Origin: Mucilaginibacter geliditolerans
GTDB lineage: Bacteria; Bacteroidota; Bacteroidia; Sphingobacteriales; Sphingobacteriaceae
DNA: 64,000 nucleotides
Assembly: GCF_014200495.1 (NCBI RefSeq)
Contig: NZ_JACHBY010000003.1
Coordinates: 806,001-870,000, forward strand
Reading direction: 5' to 3'
Positions 8,368-17,007 of the stretch are shown one piece after another. The translations under genes were made by a program, and so were the position numbers. The notes below the pieces were generated by a model. The model saw only the letters and a program-made list of their open reading frames with translations. It did not search any database and was not told where the DNA came from. Position 1 is the first letter of the stretch. Every line of letters begins with the position of its first letter.

Positions 8368-8375
8368 CAAAGTTA
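8368..8375 (-). promoter_or_regulatory. Bacteroidota -7 box (TAACTTTG)
   Basis: TAnnTTTG match 18 bp before the rhodanese ATG; probable promoter of the rhodanese / small membrane protein / prohibitin operon. Confidence 0.45.
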
Positions 8376-8469
8376 GGTTTTCGCATTTATATTTAATGCT
8401 AAGTTTTGTAACAATAGCTCGCTAATGGCGTTTCATATTATAATTTCTAATAATACACAATAATAAGTA

Positions 8470-9588
8470 ATGAAAAAAGTTACACGCTTTTTCTGGTTCT
8501 GTTCAGGAGCGCATATAGATACACTGAAAAAATACCCTATCGAACACAATAAATATGTGGGCATTGGGGCAACTATATTCTTTACGGCCCTCTTTGCCTC
8601 ACTTTCGGGCGGGTATGCTATGTACTTTGTATTTAGCGGCAGCGCATTTGCGGTAGGGTTTGCTATTTTGTTTGGGTTGATATGGGGTACAGCCATCTTT
8701 AACATGGACCGCTACATCGTATCGAGTATCAACAAGGAAGGTACTACCAACCAGCAGATATTACAGGCCTCTCCGCGTATTTTACTGGCAATAATGATAG
8801 GGGTGGTTATTTCGCGCCCAATTGAGCTAAAGATCTTCGATAAAGAGATCCGCCAGAAACTAAAGAACGCCTACATTAAAGGCCAGCACCGCAAAATTGA
8901 TACCCTTGAAAAAACCTATACGCAAAAATATGCTATGGAACTGGGTAAAGATGTCGACCTGAAAAAGGAAAAGGACTCGCTGGAGAAAGACATCAACCGC
9001 TCCCGCTACCAGTTGAACCAGGAGGTTTTTGGCGACAAAACGAACCAAACATCGGGCATAACCGGTTATGGTACCTATGCCAAACAAAAGCAGGCCGTAT
9101 TAGAGGAAAAGGAAAACCGCCTGAAAACAGTTACCGACGACCAGGGCAAAATGGATGATTACCTGGGGCGTCGTAAAGATTATGAAGGATTGAACAGCCT
9201 GCGCTTATTCTCCGATCAGCAACTGGACAGCCTCTCAAACGTTGCCGGTTTTGCCGACAGGAACTGGGCACTAGGGCAACTGGGTTATAATGACGACGGC
9301 AGCCGTAACCTGGATACCTACCTGGCTGAAACATTCATCAGCTGGTTATTCATTTTGTTTGAATGTTTGCCGGTGTTTGTAAAGCTGATGTCGCCTAAAG
9401 GGCCGTATGACGTGGCGCTGGCCAAAATAAGCGAAGCCAATATTCACTTTGCCGAAAAGGATAAGGACCGCGATATAGCGGTAACAGATAGTGTGTATGA
9501 CTATCATTTAGATAAGGATGTAGAGAAGAAAAAGCGGCTGATATCAGGGCAGTCGGAGTATGATATTGAACGGCATCAGTATGATTAG
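8470..9588 (+). CDS. DUF4407 family membrane protein
   Basis: 372 residues. Two transmembrane helices near the start (about 33-52 and 60-77), a third at about 100-113, a long charged helical region (120-260) with coiled-coil character (KDVDLKKEKDSLEKDINRSR; EEKENRLKTVTDDQGK), and a fourth helix at about 287-305 followed by a charged tail. The opening (FFWFCSGA), GTAIFNMDRYIVSSI and the late FECLPVFVKLM are DUF4407 hallmarks. Function of the family is unknown; the coiled coil suggests a complex at the inner membrane. Single gene. Confidence 0.85.
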   Translation: MKKVTRFFWFCSGAHIDTLKKYPIEHNKYVGIGATIFFTALFASLSGGYAMYFVFSGSAFAVGFAILFGLIWGTAIFNMDRYIVSSINKEGTTNQQILQASPRILLAIMIGVVISRPIELKIFDKEIRQKLKNAYIKGQHRKIDTLEKTYTQKYAMELGKDVDLKKEKDSLEKDINRSRYQLNQEVFGDKTNQTSGITGYGTYAKQKQAVLEEKENRLKTVTDDQGKMDDYLGRRKDYEGLNSLRLFSDQQLDSLSNVAGFADRNWALGQLGYNDDGSRNLDTYLAETFISWLFILFECLPVFVKLMSPKGPYDVALAKISEANIHFAEKDKDRDIAVTDSVYDYHLDKDVEKKKRLISGQSEYDIERHQYD

Positions 9589-9652
9589 ATGAACCGGGAT
9601 TTAGGGGATTTGCAGGATAATGGGTAATGCCCAGCGGGAAATATAAAAGTGT

Positions 9653-9660
9653 TATATTTG
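9653..9660 (+). promoter_or_regulatory. Bacteroidota -7 box (TATATTTG)
   Basis: TAnnTTTG match ending 7 bp before the MNT gene ATG, which would make that mRNA leaderless. Confidence 0.4.
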
Positions 9661-9667
9661 TATTTAA

Positions 9668-9961
9668 ATGCGGCTATCAGTCAACGACATACAAATTGTA
9701 AAGGATTACTTTTCTGGGCAACCGGTAATTAAGGCTTACTTATTTGGTTCCTATTCACGTAGCGAAGCTGATGGGAATAGTGATGTAGATATTTTGGTTG
9801 ATTTAGATTACTCTAAACATATTGGATTAGGCTTTGTAAAAATGCAATCAGAACTTGAACAAAAACTGCATAAAAAAATTGATCTCATTTCCTCAAAAGC
9901 CGTTTCAAAATACATCTTTCCCTTTATTGAAAAGGATAAAGTTTTAATTTATGAAAGGTAA
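9668..9961 (+). CDS. mntA: MNT-type minimal nucleotidyltransferase (HepT-MNT antitoxin)
   Basis: 97 residues, one minimal nucleotidyltransferase domain: GSYSRSEADGNSDVDILVD holds the GS..R...SDxD signature with the two metal-binding Asp residues. In HepT/MNT modules this enzyme AMPylates and silences the HepT toxin. Here the ORF is intact, but the overlapping downstream hepT is only a remnant, so the antitoxin has lost its target in cis. The ATG lies right behind a TATATTTG box. It could persist by neutralising a HepT elsewhere, or simply be on the way out. Confidence 0.85.
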   Translation: MRLSVNDIQIVKDYFSGQPVIKAYLFGSYSRSEADGNSDVDILVDLDYSKHIGLGFVKMQSELEQKLHKKIDLISSKAVSKYIFPFIEKDKVLIYER

Positions 9962-10138
9962 GCCCGGTGATCGCCAACGATTGCTTCATATTGTGGAGGC
10001 TATCGAATAATAGGAATGCGACATGTTTTGGTCCATGAATATTTCGGGATGGATTTTGAATTAATTTGGCAAGTTATTACAGGCGATATTCCTGTATTAA
10101 AAGAAAAAGTCTTGCTTGTTCTAAATTCCCTCAGGTAA
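9951..10138 (+). pseudogene. hepT: HepT-like toxin gene, internally deleted remnant
   Basis: ATG 9951 overlaps the end of the nucleotidyltransferase gene by 11 bp, the standard MNT-HepT arrangement. It reads MKGKPGDRQRLLHIVEAIE and stops at TAA 10008-10010. From 10016 another frame reads GMRHVLVHEYFGMD and on to NSLR, ending at TAA 10136-10138: the conserved HepT C-terminus, including the RX4H RNase motif (RHVLVH). Compared with the usual length of about 110-120 residues, some 50-60 central residues are gone and the frame is broken. The toxin is therefore almost certainly inactive, although its catalytic motif still exists in the DNA. Confidence 0.8.
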
Positions 10139-10198
10139 TAAAAATGATATTTAACTTGTCGTGATTTTGTGTTAATTTGAGCGATCTAATTGATCCCG

Positions 10199-12073
10199 AT
10201 GAAAAAACTGTTCCTGATAACCACACTGTGTTTATTTGCTGCCCATATTTTTGCGCAGAAAGCCCCAAAAGCAATCTATTACTCTATTTCATTCCCCAAC
10301 GCGATACACCACGAGGCTGAAATAGTAATGACCATACCACAAGCACCCAGCGGTACTTTTAAGGTGAGGATGAGCCGATCATCAGCCGGACGTTATGCAA
10401 CGCATGAGTTTGGTAAAAATATTTACAATGTTAAGGGTACTACTATTGATGGTGCCGATATACCGCTTAAACAAATCGAGGGCGATGTGTATGAAGTTTC
10501 TGAAAATCACCCTGAAACTGTAAAGATAAGCTATACCCTTTTTGCCAACTGGACAGATGGCACCTACGCGTCTGTGGATGATAGTCACGCGCATTTAAAT
10601 ATGCCGGCTGTTTGTATGTGGGTACCAGGGCAAACAGACAGGCCTGTAACTGTAGCGTTTGCCGATATTGACAAATATGGCTGGAAGGTAGCCACCCAGT
10701 TAAAAAACGATGGCGCTAACGTTTACAGCGCCCCCAACCTGCAATACCTAATGGATAGCCCTACCGAGCTATCTAACTTTAAAGAAACCAGCTGGAAAGT
10801 TGTAAACACCGATGGCAAAACCGAAACCATAAATCTTACCGCTCACTCTGATGATAGCCAGGCTACCATTGACAATTTTGGTAAAATGGTGCAAAAAGTA
10901 GTACTGGAAGAAAAAGCGGTGTTTGGCGAACTACCAACCTATGATTTTGGCGAATATACTTTCTTAGCTGATGTATACCCAACCAATTCCGGTGATGGCA
11001 TGGAACACCGCAACTCAACCTGTATTGTTGAAGAGGATAAAAAAATTGAAGGGAATGAGATAGACGAGCTCAGCACGTTCTCGCATGAGTATTTTCATAG
11101 CTGGAATGTGAAACGCATCCGCCCGAAATCATTGGAGCCGTTTAACTTTGAGCATGCCGACATGAGCAACGAGCTTTGGTTTGCCGAAGGATTTACCCAA
11201 TACTATGGCGAATTGCTGCTGGTACGTTCTGGCTTTCATACGGTTGATGATTATACCCAAACTATAGGCGGATTGGTAAACGCGGTATTAAAAACACCTG
11301 CTGCTACCATATACCCGGCAACACAAATGAGCCGTTATGCTGTTTTTGCTGATAATGGTGTATCTATTGACCCGGTTAACCAAATTAATACATTTACCAC
11401 CTATTACTATTATGGCGGTGCTATTGCCCTGGCGCTCGACCTGCGTTTGCGCAGTGAGTTTAACCTAACGCTTGATGATTATATGAAAGCGGTATGGCTG
11501 GCAGTGGGCAAGGTGCAAAAGCCATATATCATTCCTGATCTTGAAAAGGTATTAGGCAAGCTTACCAATAACCCCAAATTTGCCGCCGACTTTTTTAAAC
11601 AATACATATATGGTATTGAAAAAAACAATTACGAAGCCCTGCTGGCGAAAGCAGGTCTTGTGCTGCGTAAATCGAACCCAGATAAGGCATGGGCAGGGCC
11701 ACTGTCAACCCGGTATGGCAGGAGACGCGCGGGCCTTGCAAAGGGCGATTCATATGATGGCTTGCTGATACAAAGCAGCACCTTAATGGGGTCGCCTGTT
11801 TACAAAGCAGGACTTGATGCCGGCGACATTATTTTAAAGGCTGATGGGAAAAATGTTAAGGATGAACAGACTTTTGAAAGCATAGTTGCAGGTAAAAGCA
11901 TTGGCGATAAAATAGTGATCGACTATAAAAACCGTACAGGCGATCACCAAACAACTATAACGCTCGAGGAAAATCCTTATCTTGAAGTGGTAACCTTTGA
12001 GAAAGCCGGTAAAACGCTGACTAAAGACCAACAGGATTTCCGTAACAACTGGTTACTGTCAAAAGTTAAATAA
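10199..12073 (+). CDS. M61 family metallopeptidase with PDZ domain
   Basis: 624 residues from ATG 10199 (an in-frame TTG three codons earlier is less likely). Signal peptide 1-19 (LFLITTLCLFAAHIFA). N-terminal beta domain (about 25-190), then the gluzincin core with H296-E-Y-F-H300 zinc motif and the downstream Glu in LWFAEGFTQYYGELL; this pair defines the M61 glycyl-aminopeptidase family. A PDZ domain sits near residues 500-585 (SPVYKAGLDAGDIILKADGK). It should be periplasmic or secreted and cut N-terminal Gly/Ala from peptides. Close to, but not clearly cotranscribed with, the kinase gene 29 bp downstream. Confidence 0.9.
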   Translation: MKKLFLITTLCLFAAHIFAQKAPKAIYYSISFPNAIHHEAEIVMTIPQAPSGTFKVRMSRSSAGRYATHEFGKNIYNVKGTTIDGADIPLKQIEGDVYEVSENHPETVKISYTLFANWTDGTYASVDDSHAHLNMPAVCMWVPGQTDRPVTVAFADIDKYGWKVATQLKNDGANVYSAPNLQYLMDSPTELSNFKETSWKVVNTDGKTETINLTAHSDDSQATIDNFGKMVQKVVLEEKAVFGELPTYDFGEYTFLADVYPTNSGDGMEHRNSTCIVEEDKKIEGNEIDELSTFSHEYFHSWNVKRIRPKSLEPFNFEHADMSNELWFAEGFTQYYGELLLVRSGFHTVDDYTQTIGGLVNAVLKTPAATIYPATQMSRYAVFADNGVSIDPVNQINTFTTYYYYGGAIALALDLRLRSEFNLTLDDYMKAVWLAVGKVQKPYIIPDLEKVLGKLTNNPKFAADFFKQYIYGIEKNNYEALLAKAGLVLRKSNPDKAWAGPLSTRYGRRRAGLAKGDSYDGLLIQSSTLMGSPVYKAGLDAGDIILKADGKNVKDEQTFESIVAGKSIGDKIVIDYKNRTGDHQTTITLEENPYLEVVTFEKAGKTLTKDQQDFRNNWLLSKVK

Positions 12074-12102
12074 TTGATACAGGATATTATTAGTAAAGAG
12101 AG

Positions 12103-12654
12103 ATGGAGGATAATATCCTAAAAGTAGCCATTGTAGGCCCGGAATCAACTGGTAAATCTACCATGTCAGCGTATCTGGCAAAGCATTATAACACGGTTTG
12201 GGTGCCGGAGTTCGCGCGCGATTATTGCGCGGCATTAACCGAACCCTGCACCTGGCAGGATGAGATCAATATGTTTAATGGTCAGCTGACTTTAGAGGCG
12301 AAGTATTTGCCCAAAGCCAATGGTCTGCTTATTTGTGATACCACATTCATTACCGTAAAAATATGGAGCGACTATACCTTTGGCCGCTCGCCGCAGGAAG
12401 TATTGGACGAACTGCCCAAACACCCCTATGATCTTTACCTGTTACTAAACATCGACCTGCCCTGGGAAGAAGATCCGCTGCGCGATTTTCCGCACATGCG
12501 CGAGCATTTTATGGAGGTTTGGTATAAAGAGCTGCACGCGCTTGATGCCCGTTATGTACTGATATCGGGTACCGGGAATGACAGATATGAGAACGCGGTG
12601 AAGGCGGTGGATGACTTTATTTCGGATTTGGGAAGTTCGATTTCGGAATTGTAA
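12103..12654 (+). CDS. NadR-like nicotinamide-ribose kinase / AAA ATPase
   Basis: 183 residues. P-loop GPESTGKST at 12-20, then VPEFARDYC, the CDTTFITVKIWSDYTFG segment and a Walker-B-like YLLLNIDLPWEEDPLRDFP, all typical of the C-terminal kinase domain of NadR and its stand-alone relatives. It lacks the N-terminal nucleotidyltransferase and HTH parts of full NadR. The likely reaction is phosphorylation of nicotinamide riboside to NMN in the cytoplasm. A PnuC-type transporter gene for the same vitamin lies at the far end of this window, too distant to be an operon. Confidence 0.82.
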   Translation: MEDNILKVAIVGPESTGKSTMSAYLAKHYNTVWVPEFARDYCAALTEPCTWQDEINMFNGQLTLEAKYLPKANGLLICDTTFITVKIWSDYTFGRSPQEVLDELPKHPYDLYLLLNIDLPWEEDPLRDFPHMREHFMEVWYKELHALDARYVLISGTGNDRYENAVKAVDDFISDLGSSISEL

Positions 12655-12668
12655 TATCTCAGTTTCTT

Positions 12669-12777
12669 GCGTTAGCGATGGTAGCGGATACCGGCCAATC
12701 GAGGGGCCTCAGTGCAGGCCGTGGCTAATGCCTTGTGTAGTATGAGCGTACAGCGCGGGCCGAAGGTAACGCCCAAA
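12669..12777 (+). repeat. 109-bp dispersed repeat, copy 1
   Basis: From GCGTTAGCGATGG to CGCCCAAA. Its reverse complement recurs at 43290-43397 with only scattered differences and nearly equal length, sharing blocks such as AGCGGATACCGGCC and AGTATGAGCG. Non-coding. GC-rich compared with surrounding spacers. Confidence 0.75.
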
Positions 12778-12888
12778 TAATTCATATTCTCTTCGCCGTC
12801 CTTGTCATTCCGAGCGAGAGCGAAGAACCTGCCCGCGTTCAATCCCCAGGCGACGATTTATCGTTTATATATAATACATCATTCCTTT

Positions 12889-12946
12889 GTTTGTGTCCTC
12901 ACAATAATCCATTAGCACATTGGCAGCTGTTTGTGAGGACACAAAC
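12889..12946. repeat. Inverted repeat with perfect 16-bp arms
   Basis: Arms 12889-12904 and 12931-12946 (GTTTGTGTCCTCACAA and complement) around 26 bp. No T run follows, so a terminator is doubtful; it may be another mobile palindrome type. Confidence 0.7.
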
Positions 12947-13154
12947 AGCGGGATAGCCCGCATCCAATCTGCAAGCAATGATCTGCTGCTTTTATATAGA
13001 TGCTTCGCACGTCAGACAATTGGGAAAGGAAAAACTCCGAAATCGAAAATCCGACTTCCGAAATCTATAATAAACTCTCAAATCCGAAATAAACTTTACC
13101 TTACATGCAACGTTCGTAAAAACGCTGTGTCTTATTATTTGAAAGCTGCAAAAT

Positions 13155-13715
13155 TTGGAATCGGAAGTATACATAGATAAACATTATAGCCTGGTGGCTG
13201 AGTGTAAGCAGGGCAGTAAAAAGGCCTGCTACGAGCTATACCGCTTATATTCGAAAGCAATGTTAAACGTTGCCTTCAGGATAGTTGGCAATATTGGCGA
13301 TGCCGAGGATGTTTTGCAGGAGGCTTTTCTGGACGCCTTTAAAAAGGTAAAGGATTTCAGGCAGGAAACCACTTTCGGGCTGTGGTTAAAACAAATAGTG
13401 GTTCACCGGGCCATAAACTTGTTAAGGAAACGCAAGATGGACCTGATTGAACTTGAAGGCGACCAGATTGAAAATATAGCTGAAGAGGAAGCAGAGGATG
13501 ATGAGGAAGTACTATTTAAGGTAGAACAGGTTAAGGAGGCGATGAAATTACTACCCGAGGGATATAGGGTGGTACTATCACTTTACCTGCTGGAAGGTTA
13601 CGACCATGAAGAGATAGGGCAGGTATTAAATATATCAGAAAACACCTCGAGAACACAGTTTTTGAGGGCGAAAAGAAAGTTAATAGAGATTTTAAAAAAT
13701 AGAGGGATAGCATAA
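13155..13715 (+). CDS. ECF sigma-70 factor
   Basis: 186 residues. Region 2 at about 20-90 (ACYELYRLYSKAMLNVAFRI ... DAEDVLQEAFLDAFKKV) and region 4 at about 130-180 (LPEGYRVVLSLYLLEGYDHEEIG, then the helix-turn-helix ending RTQFLRAKRKL). An acidic linker (EEEAEDDEE) joins them. No in-frame ATG fits, so translation must begin at TTG 13155; a TGA lies five codons upstream. It should direct transcription of a small regulon, probably including its own operon. The stop overlaps the start of the next gene (TAATG), so the anti-sigma-like protein is translationally coupled. Confidence 0.9.
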   Translation: MESEVYIDKHYSLVAECKQGSKKACYELYRLYSKAMLNVAFRIVGNIGDAEDVLQEAFLDAFKKVKDFRQETTFGLWLKQIVVHRAINLLRKRKMDLIELEGDQIENIAEEEAEDDEEVLFKVEQVKEAMKLLPEGYRVVLSLYLLEGYDHEEIGQVLNISENTSRTQFLRAKRKLIEILKNRGIA

Positions 13716-14281
13716 TGAGCAAGCGATTAGAAGATTTTATAAAAGCTAACAAAGAAGAATTTGACGACCTGGAGCCAAAAGCAGACTTATGGAGCAGGAT
13801 TGAACAGCAATTGCCTGCACAGGAACTTGAAATAGCAAAAAAGCGCGAGGCAAAAACATTTTCGTTAGGCTTTGTGCTGCGGGTAGCGGCAACGGTGATA
13901 CTAGTGATGGGCGTAAGCTTTCTGTTTTACCTAAGGAGCGAAAAAAGCGCAAGCATAGATCTTGCAGCCATAAACCCCGAATATGCTAAACAACAGATGC
14001 ATTATGCATCATTGGTAGAAGCCAAGCGTACCGAATTAAAGGCAATTGCCAAAACAGACCCGCAACTGTACAAGGAGTTTAGCGGAGAGATTGCAAAAAT
14101 GGACTCAACATATAATAAACTGAATAGTGATTTAGCCACCAGCCCTAACCAGGAGCTTGTTTTACATGCAATGATCCGGAACTTGCAGATACAAACAGAG
14201 GTGCTTAACCAGCAATTGAGTGTGCTTGAGCAATATAACCAAATGAAAAAAGATCAAAAAAATGAAACTAAGGATATTTAA
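13715..14281 (+). CDS. Putative anti-sigma factor, single-span membrane protein
   Basis: 188 residues: cytoplasmic N-terminal part (1-48, including DLWSRIEQQLP), one transmembrane helix (about 51-71, LGFVLRVAATVILVMGVSFLF) and a periplasmic helical part (80-180). I do not see the zinc HxxxCxxC motif of ZAS anti-sigma factors, so the call rests on position directly behind and overlapping the ECF sigma gene, topology and size. The periplasmic part would sense a signal. Its end overlaps the next gene by 20 bp. Confidence 0.7.
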   Translation: MSKRLEDFIKANKEEFDDLEPKADLWSRIEQQLPAQELEIAKKREAKTFSLGFVLRVAATVILVMGVSFLFYLRSEKSASIDLAAINPEYAKQQMHYASLVEAKRTELKAIAKTDPQLYKEFSGEIAKMDSTYNKLNSDLATSPNQELVLHAMIRNLQIQTEVLNQQLSVLEQYNQMKKDQKNETKDI

Positions 14282-15566
14282 GTCAACAATGGCAGCGCTT
14301 GCAGTAGTTTTACTTGCAGCGGGCACCTGCTTTGCACAGTCAATTTCAATACAAGAGGATTCGGTTATAACAATAGCCCCACTGGTATCACCTGTACCGG
14401 CAGTGAGTACCGTAACACCTATATCGGCCCAACCCCGGCCAGTTACAAAGGTTAAAACCAAATCACTTACCGTTACTGTTAGCAACCTTACATCGCAGGT
14501 GAAAGGCTTGACTGCGCAGATAAACGCGCAAACAATGGTAGCGGTGAATGGTCTGAAGGTAGATATTGACGGTTTAACCCCCGCCATTACCACAGGTTTT
14601 AAAGCTATGGGCGATGGCTCATCATACAACGATAATTCGAAGCATGATGATAACCCGCTGACTAAAAATTACAGCAAAACCTATCCTGTTGATGCTAATG
14701 ATGCATTATCAATAGAGAACCGCTATGGCAATGTTACTGTAAACACATGGGCTAAAAGCGAAATAAAGGTTGATGTACAGATAAAGGTATCATCAAGTAA
14801 TGATAACGAAACGCAGAAGATATTAGATAATGTAACCATCAGCGATGATAAAAGCGGTAATACGGTGTCTTTTAAAACAAATATTGGACAGCCAAATAAT
14901 TCATGGATCTCATGGATGAGCGGTGGTCACTCAGGCCGGAAGATACAGATTGATTATATCGTTTATATGCCATCAAAAAATGAGCTGACGATTGATAACC
15001 GTTATGGATCTATTGTATTGCCTGATTTGCAGGGTAAGGTTACTATAAACTGTGCTTATGGTAGTTTTGCCGCTAAATCGCTCACCAATGAGAGTGCTAT
15101 CAGGGTGAAATATGGTAGCGCGAGTATTGAGAACTTAGGTTCAAGCGCGCTTGATGTATCTTATGGCAGCCTTAGCCTTGGCTCAGCAGATAAATTGTTA
15201 GCTGATGTTAGTTATAGCGGTGCAGATATAGGGAAATTAAAAACTTCGGGTGCTATCAATATCAGGTATGGCGGCGGCCTTAAAATAGGAGGCATTGAGA
15301 AGACAGTAAAAAACCTGGCAATTAACGCATCATATACGGGTGTAAGCATCGGCTTAAGGGGCGATGAAAATGCGAATTTTGATGTAACGGTACACTATGG
15401 TGATTTTAATTATAATGAGCATAATGTAACCATCACCGGTAAATCCCCTGCCGATGGTGATAAGGGTGTTCACTTTACCAAAAGTTTCAAAGGCTATATA
15501 GGCAAAGGTGATGCTGAAAAAACAATAGCGATCAACTCCAGCTACGCAAGCGTGAAGTTTGAGTAA
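14262..15566 (+). CDS. DUF4097-like putative adhesin, exported
   Basis: 434 residues with a signal peptide (about 8-25, STMAALAVVLLAAGTCFAQ). Residues 125-430 are a right-handed beta-helix-like region of short strands with repeated NRYGN/YGS turns (ENRYGNVTV, DNRYGSIVL, CAYGSF, VKYGSAS, SYGSLS, RYGGG, HYGDF), the pattern of DUF4097/GIN-type adhesin domains. It should be periplasmic or on the surface. Third gene of the sigma/anti-sigma operon, with a start inside the preceding ORF, so probably an output or signal partner of that system. Confidence 0.75.
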   Translation: MKLRIFKSTMAALAVVLLAAGTCFAQSISIQEDSVITIAPLVSPVPAVSTVTPISAQPRPVTKVKTKSLTVTVSNLTSQVKGLTAQINAQTMVAVNGLKVDIDGLTPAITTGFKAMGDGSSYNDNSKHDDNPLTKNYSKTYPVDANDALSIENRYGNVTVNTWAKSEIKVDVQIKVSSSNDNETQKILDNVTISDDKSGNTVSFKTNIGQPNNSWISWMSGGHSGRKIQIDYIVYMPSKNELTIDNRYGSIVLPDLQGKVTINCAYGSFAAKSLTNESAIRVKYGSASIENLGSSALDVSYGSLSLGSADKLLADVSYSGADIGKLKTSGAINIRYGGGLKIGGIEKTVKNLAINASYTGVSIGLRGDENANFDVTVHYGDFNYNEHNVTITGKSPADGDKGVHFTKSFKGYIGKGDAEKTIAINSSYASVKFE

Positions 15567-15567
15567 T

Positions 15568-15628
15568 GGTTGATTAGGTGAGTAGTTGATTAAGTGAATG
15601 GTTATTAGAGCTACTCACTTAATCAACC
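15568..15628. terminator. Inverted repeat between convergent genes, likely bidirectional terminator
   Basis: Arms 15568-15585 and 15611-15628 pair over 18 bp with one mismatch, in the 74-bp gap between the DUF4097 and RlmI genes. No strong T run on either side. Confidence 0.5.
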
Positions 15629-15640
15629 TAATCCAACCAC

Positions 15641-16828
15641 TTAACTAACGCGACACAACAGCCCCTTCAAATATTCTCCTTCAGGAAATGATGCCCTAAC
15701 GGGATGGTCACCCGGCTGGCAAAACTGGTAAATGAATTGTACCTGTTTGCCGGCATCAAGCGCGGCCCAGGCCAATACCTGTTTAAATGTCTCCATATTC
15801 ATAGCGCCCGAACATGAATAAGTGGCCAGCAAACCACCGTTGTTAAGCAATAGCATGGCTAAGCGATTCAGATCTTTATAAGCACGTGAAGCCCTGTCCA
15901 ATGAAGAACGGGATGGTGCGTATTTCGGCGGATCAAGCACAATGATGTCAAATTTTTCATCCTGATCACGGAAAGCTCTTAATTGCTTGTTTACGTCGGA
16001 TTGTATGGCAATGTGTTTAGCGGCATCAAGCTTGTTTAGTTTGATGTTTTCTCTTAGGGTTTCAATAGCCAATGCCGAGCTATCCACACTGGTAACCGAT
16101 GCCGCGCCATAATGCAGGCTGTTTAGCGTAAAGCCGCCTGTATAGCTAAAGCAATCCAGTACCTTCTTATCTTTTGCATATGATGCAAGTATTTTACGGT
16201 TATCACGCTGATCGCAGTAAAAGCCTGATTTCTGGCCTTCGGCGATATTAATATTGTAAATAATGTTGTTTTCCTTTACCTCCACATTCTCAGGCGGACT
16301 GGTCAGTGTTAAAGCGGTATTAACAGTTTCCAAGCCTTCATGCTCCCGCGATGAGGCGTCGCTTTTATCAAAGATACTTTCAGAGTTTAGCAAACGTTGC
16401 AATTCATCAATAATAACCGGCATTACATTTTCAATGCCAGATGTTAGTACTTGCACAGCTAAATGATCGGCATATTTATCTACGATTAATCCCGGTAAAT
16501 AATCCGATTCGCTGAAGATCAACCGGCAGGTATTGGTAGTACCATCAGCCAGGATATCGGCCCTCCCTGCAACGGCAACGGCTACTTTATTACGGAACCA
16601 GTTATCATCTACAATAACATGTTCATCCCATTCCAGCAGGCGTAATGCCACCCGCGACTGGTCGTTATAAAAGCCATAGGCCATAAAATCGCCTTTGGCA
16701 TTTAGCAGGCGCACAATATCGCCATTGGCAGGCTTGCCCTTCACTTTTTCTATCGCCCCTGAAAACACCCAGGGATGGCGCTGAAGGACAGCTTTCTCCT
16801 TGCCTTTTTTTAGAATTACTTCAAACAT
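15641..16828 (-). CDS. rlmI: Class I SAM-dependent rRNA (cytosine) methyltransferase, RlmI type
   Basis: 395 residues from MFEVILKKGKE (ATG 16828). N-terminal PUA domain (1-75, HPWVFSGAIEKVKG), a central EEHEE-type domain with GLIVDKYADHLAVQ, and the Rossmann methyltransferase with VLDCFSYTGGF (SAM motif I, about residue 230), DIIVLDPPKYAPSR (motif IV) and YSCSGAM containing the conserved Cys. In E. coli RlmI methylates C1962 of 23S rRNA; which position this homologue modifies is not certain. I chose 16828 because TACCTTTG lies 4 bp upstream. Confidence 0.88.
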   Translation of the reverse strand: MFEVILKKGKEKAVLQRHPWVFSGAIEKVKGKPANGDIVRLLNAKGDFMAYGFYNDQSRVALRLLEWDEHVIVDDNWFRNKVAVAVAGRADILADGTTNTCRLIFSESDYLPGLIVDKYADHLAVQVLTSGIENVMPVIIDELQRLLNSESIFDKSDASSREHEGLETVNTALTLTSPPENVEVKENNIIYNINIAEGQKSGFYCDQRDNRKILASYAKDKKVLDCFSYTGGFTLNSLHYGAASVTSVDSSALAIETLRENIKLNKLDAAKHIAIQSDVNKQLRAFRDQDEKFDIIVLDPPKYAPSRSSLDRASRAYKDLNRLAMLLLNNGGLLATYSCSGAMNMETFKQVLAWAALDAGKQVQFIYQFCQPGDHPVRASFPEGEYLKGLLCRVS

Positions 16829-16832
16829 GGTG

Positions 16833-16840
16833 CAAAGGTA
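16833..16840 (-). promoter_or_regulatory. Bacteroidota -7 box (TACCTTTG)
   Basis: TAnnTTTG match 4 bp before the rlmI-type ATG; suggests a leaderless transcript and fixes the start. Confidence 0.45.
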
Positions 16841-17007
16841 AGAAAGTTGCAAACTTTCCTGATCTGTGATCTTCAGGTGCTGAAATCTTTATAAACAAAT
16901 GTATGTCCGCACATTCAACGCTTAACGGCATCATACATATCCCGCCATCAATAACATTATTGTAACTTTAAAGAAGTTTCAACATTTTAATCCGCTATAT
17001 AAAACCA

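Larger units (their letters stand above)
12655..13154. other. 500-bp intergenic region with repeats
   Basis: Between the NadR-like kinase and sigma factor genes. It holds a 109-bp dispersed repeat (12669-12777), a GTCATTCCGAGCGAGAGCG repeat motif near 12803 and a 16-bp inverted repeat (12889-12946). I see no convincing gene. The sigma operon promoter should lie in its last 100 bp. Confidence 0.6.

Noticed and set aside
12920..13180. 86-codon plus-strand frame before the sigma gene
   Set aside because: Runs through an inverted repeat and the sigma start; no protein-like pattern.
14162..14629. 155-codon antisense frame across the anti-sigma/DUF4097 junction
   Set aside because: Both plus-strand genes are convincing and overlap as in an operon; the antisense product has no recognisable features.
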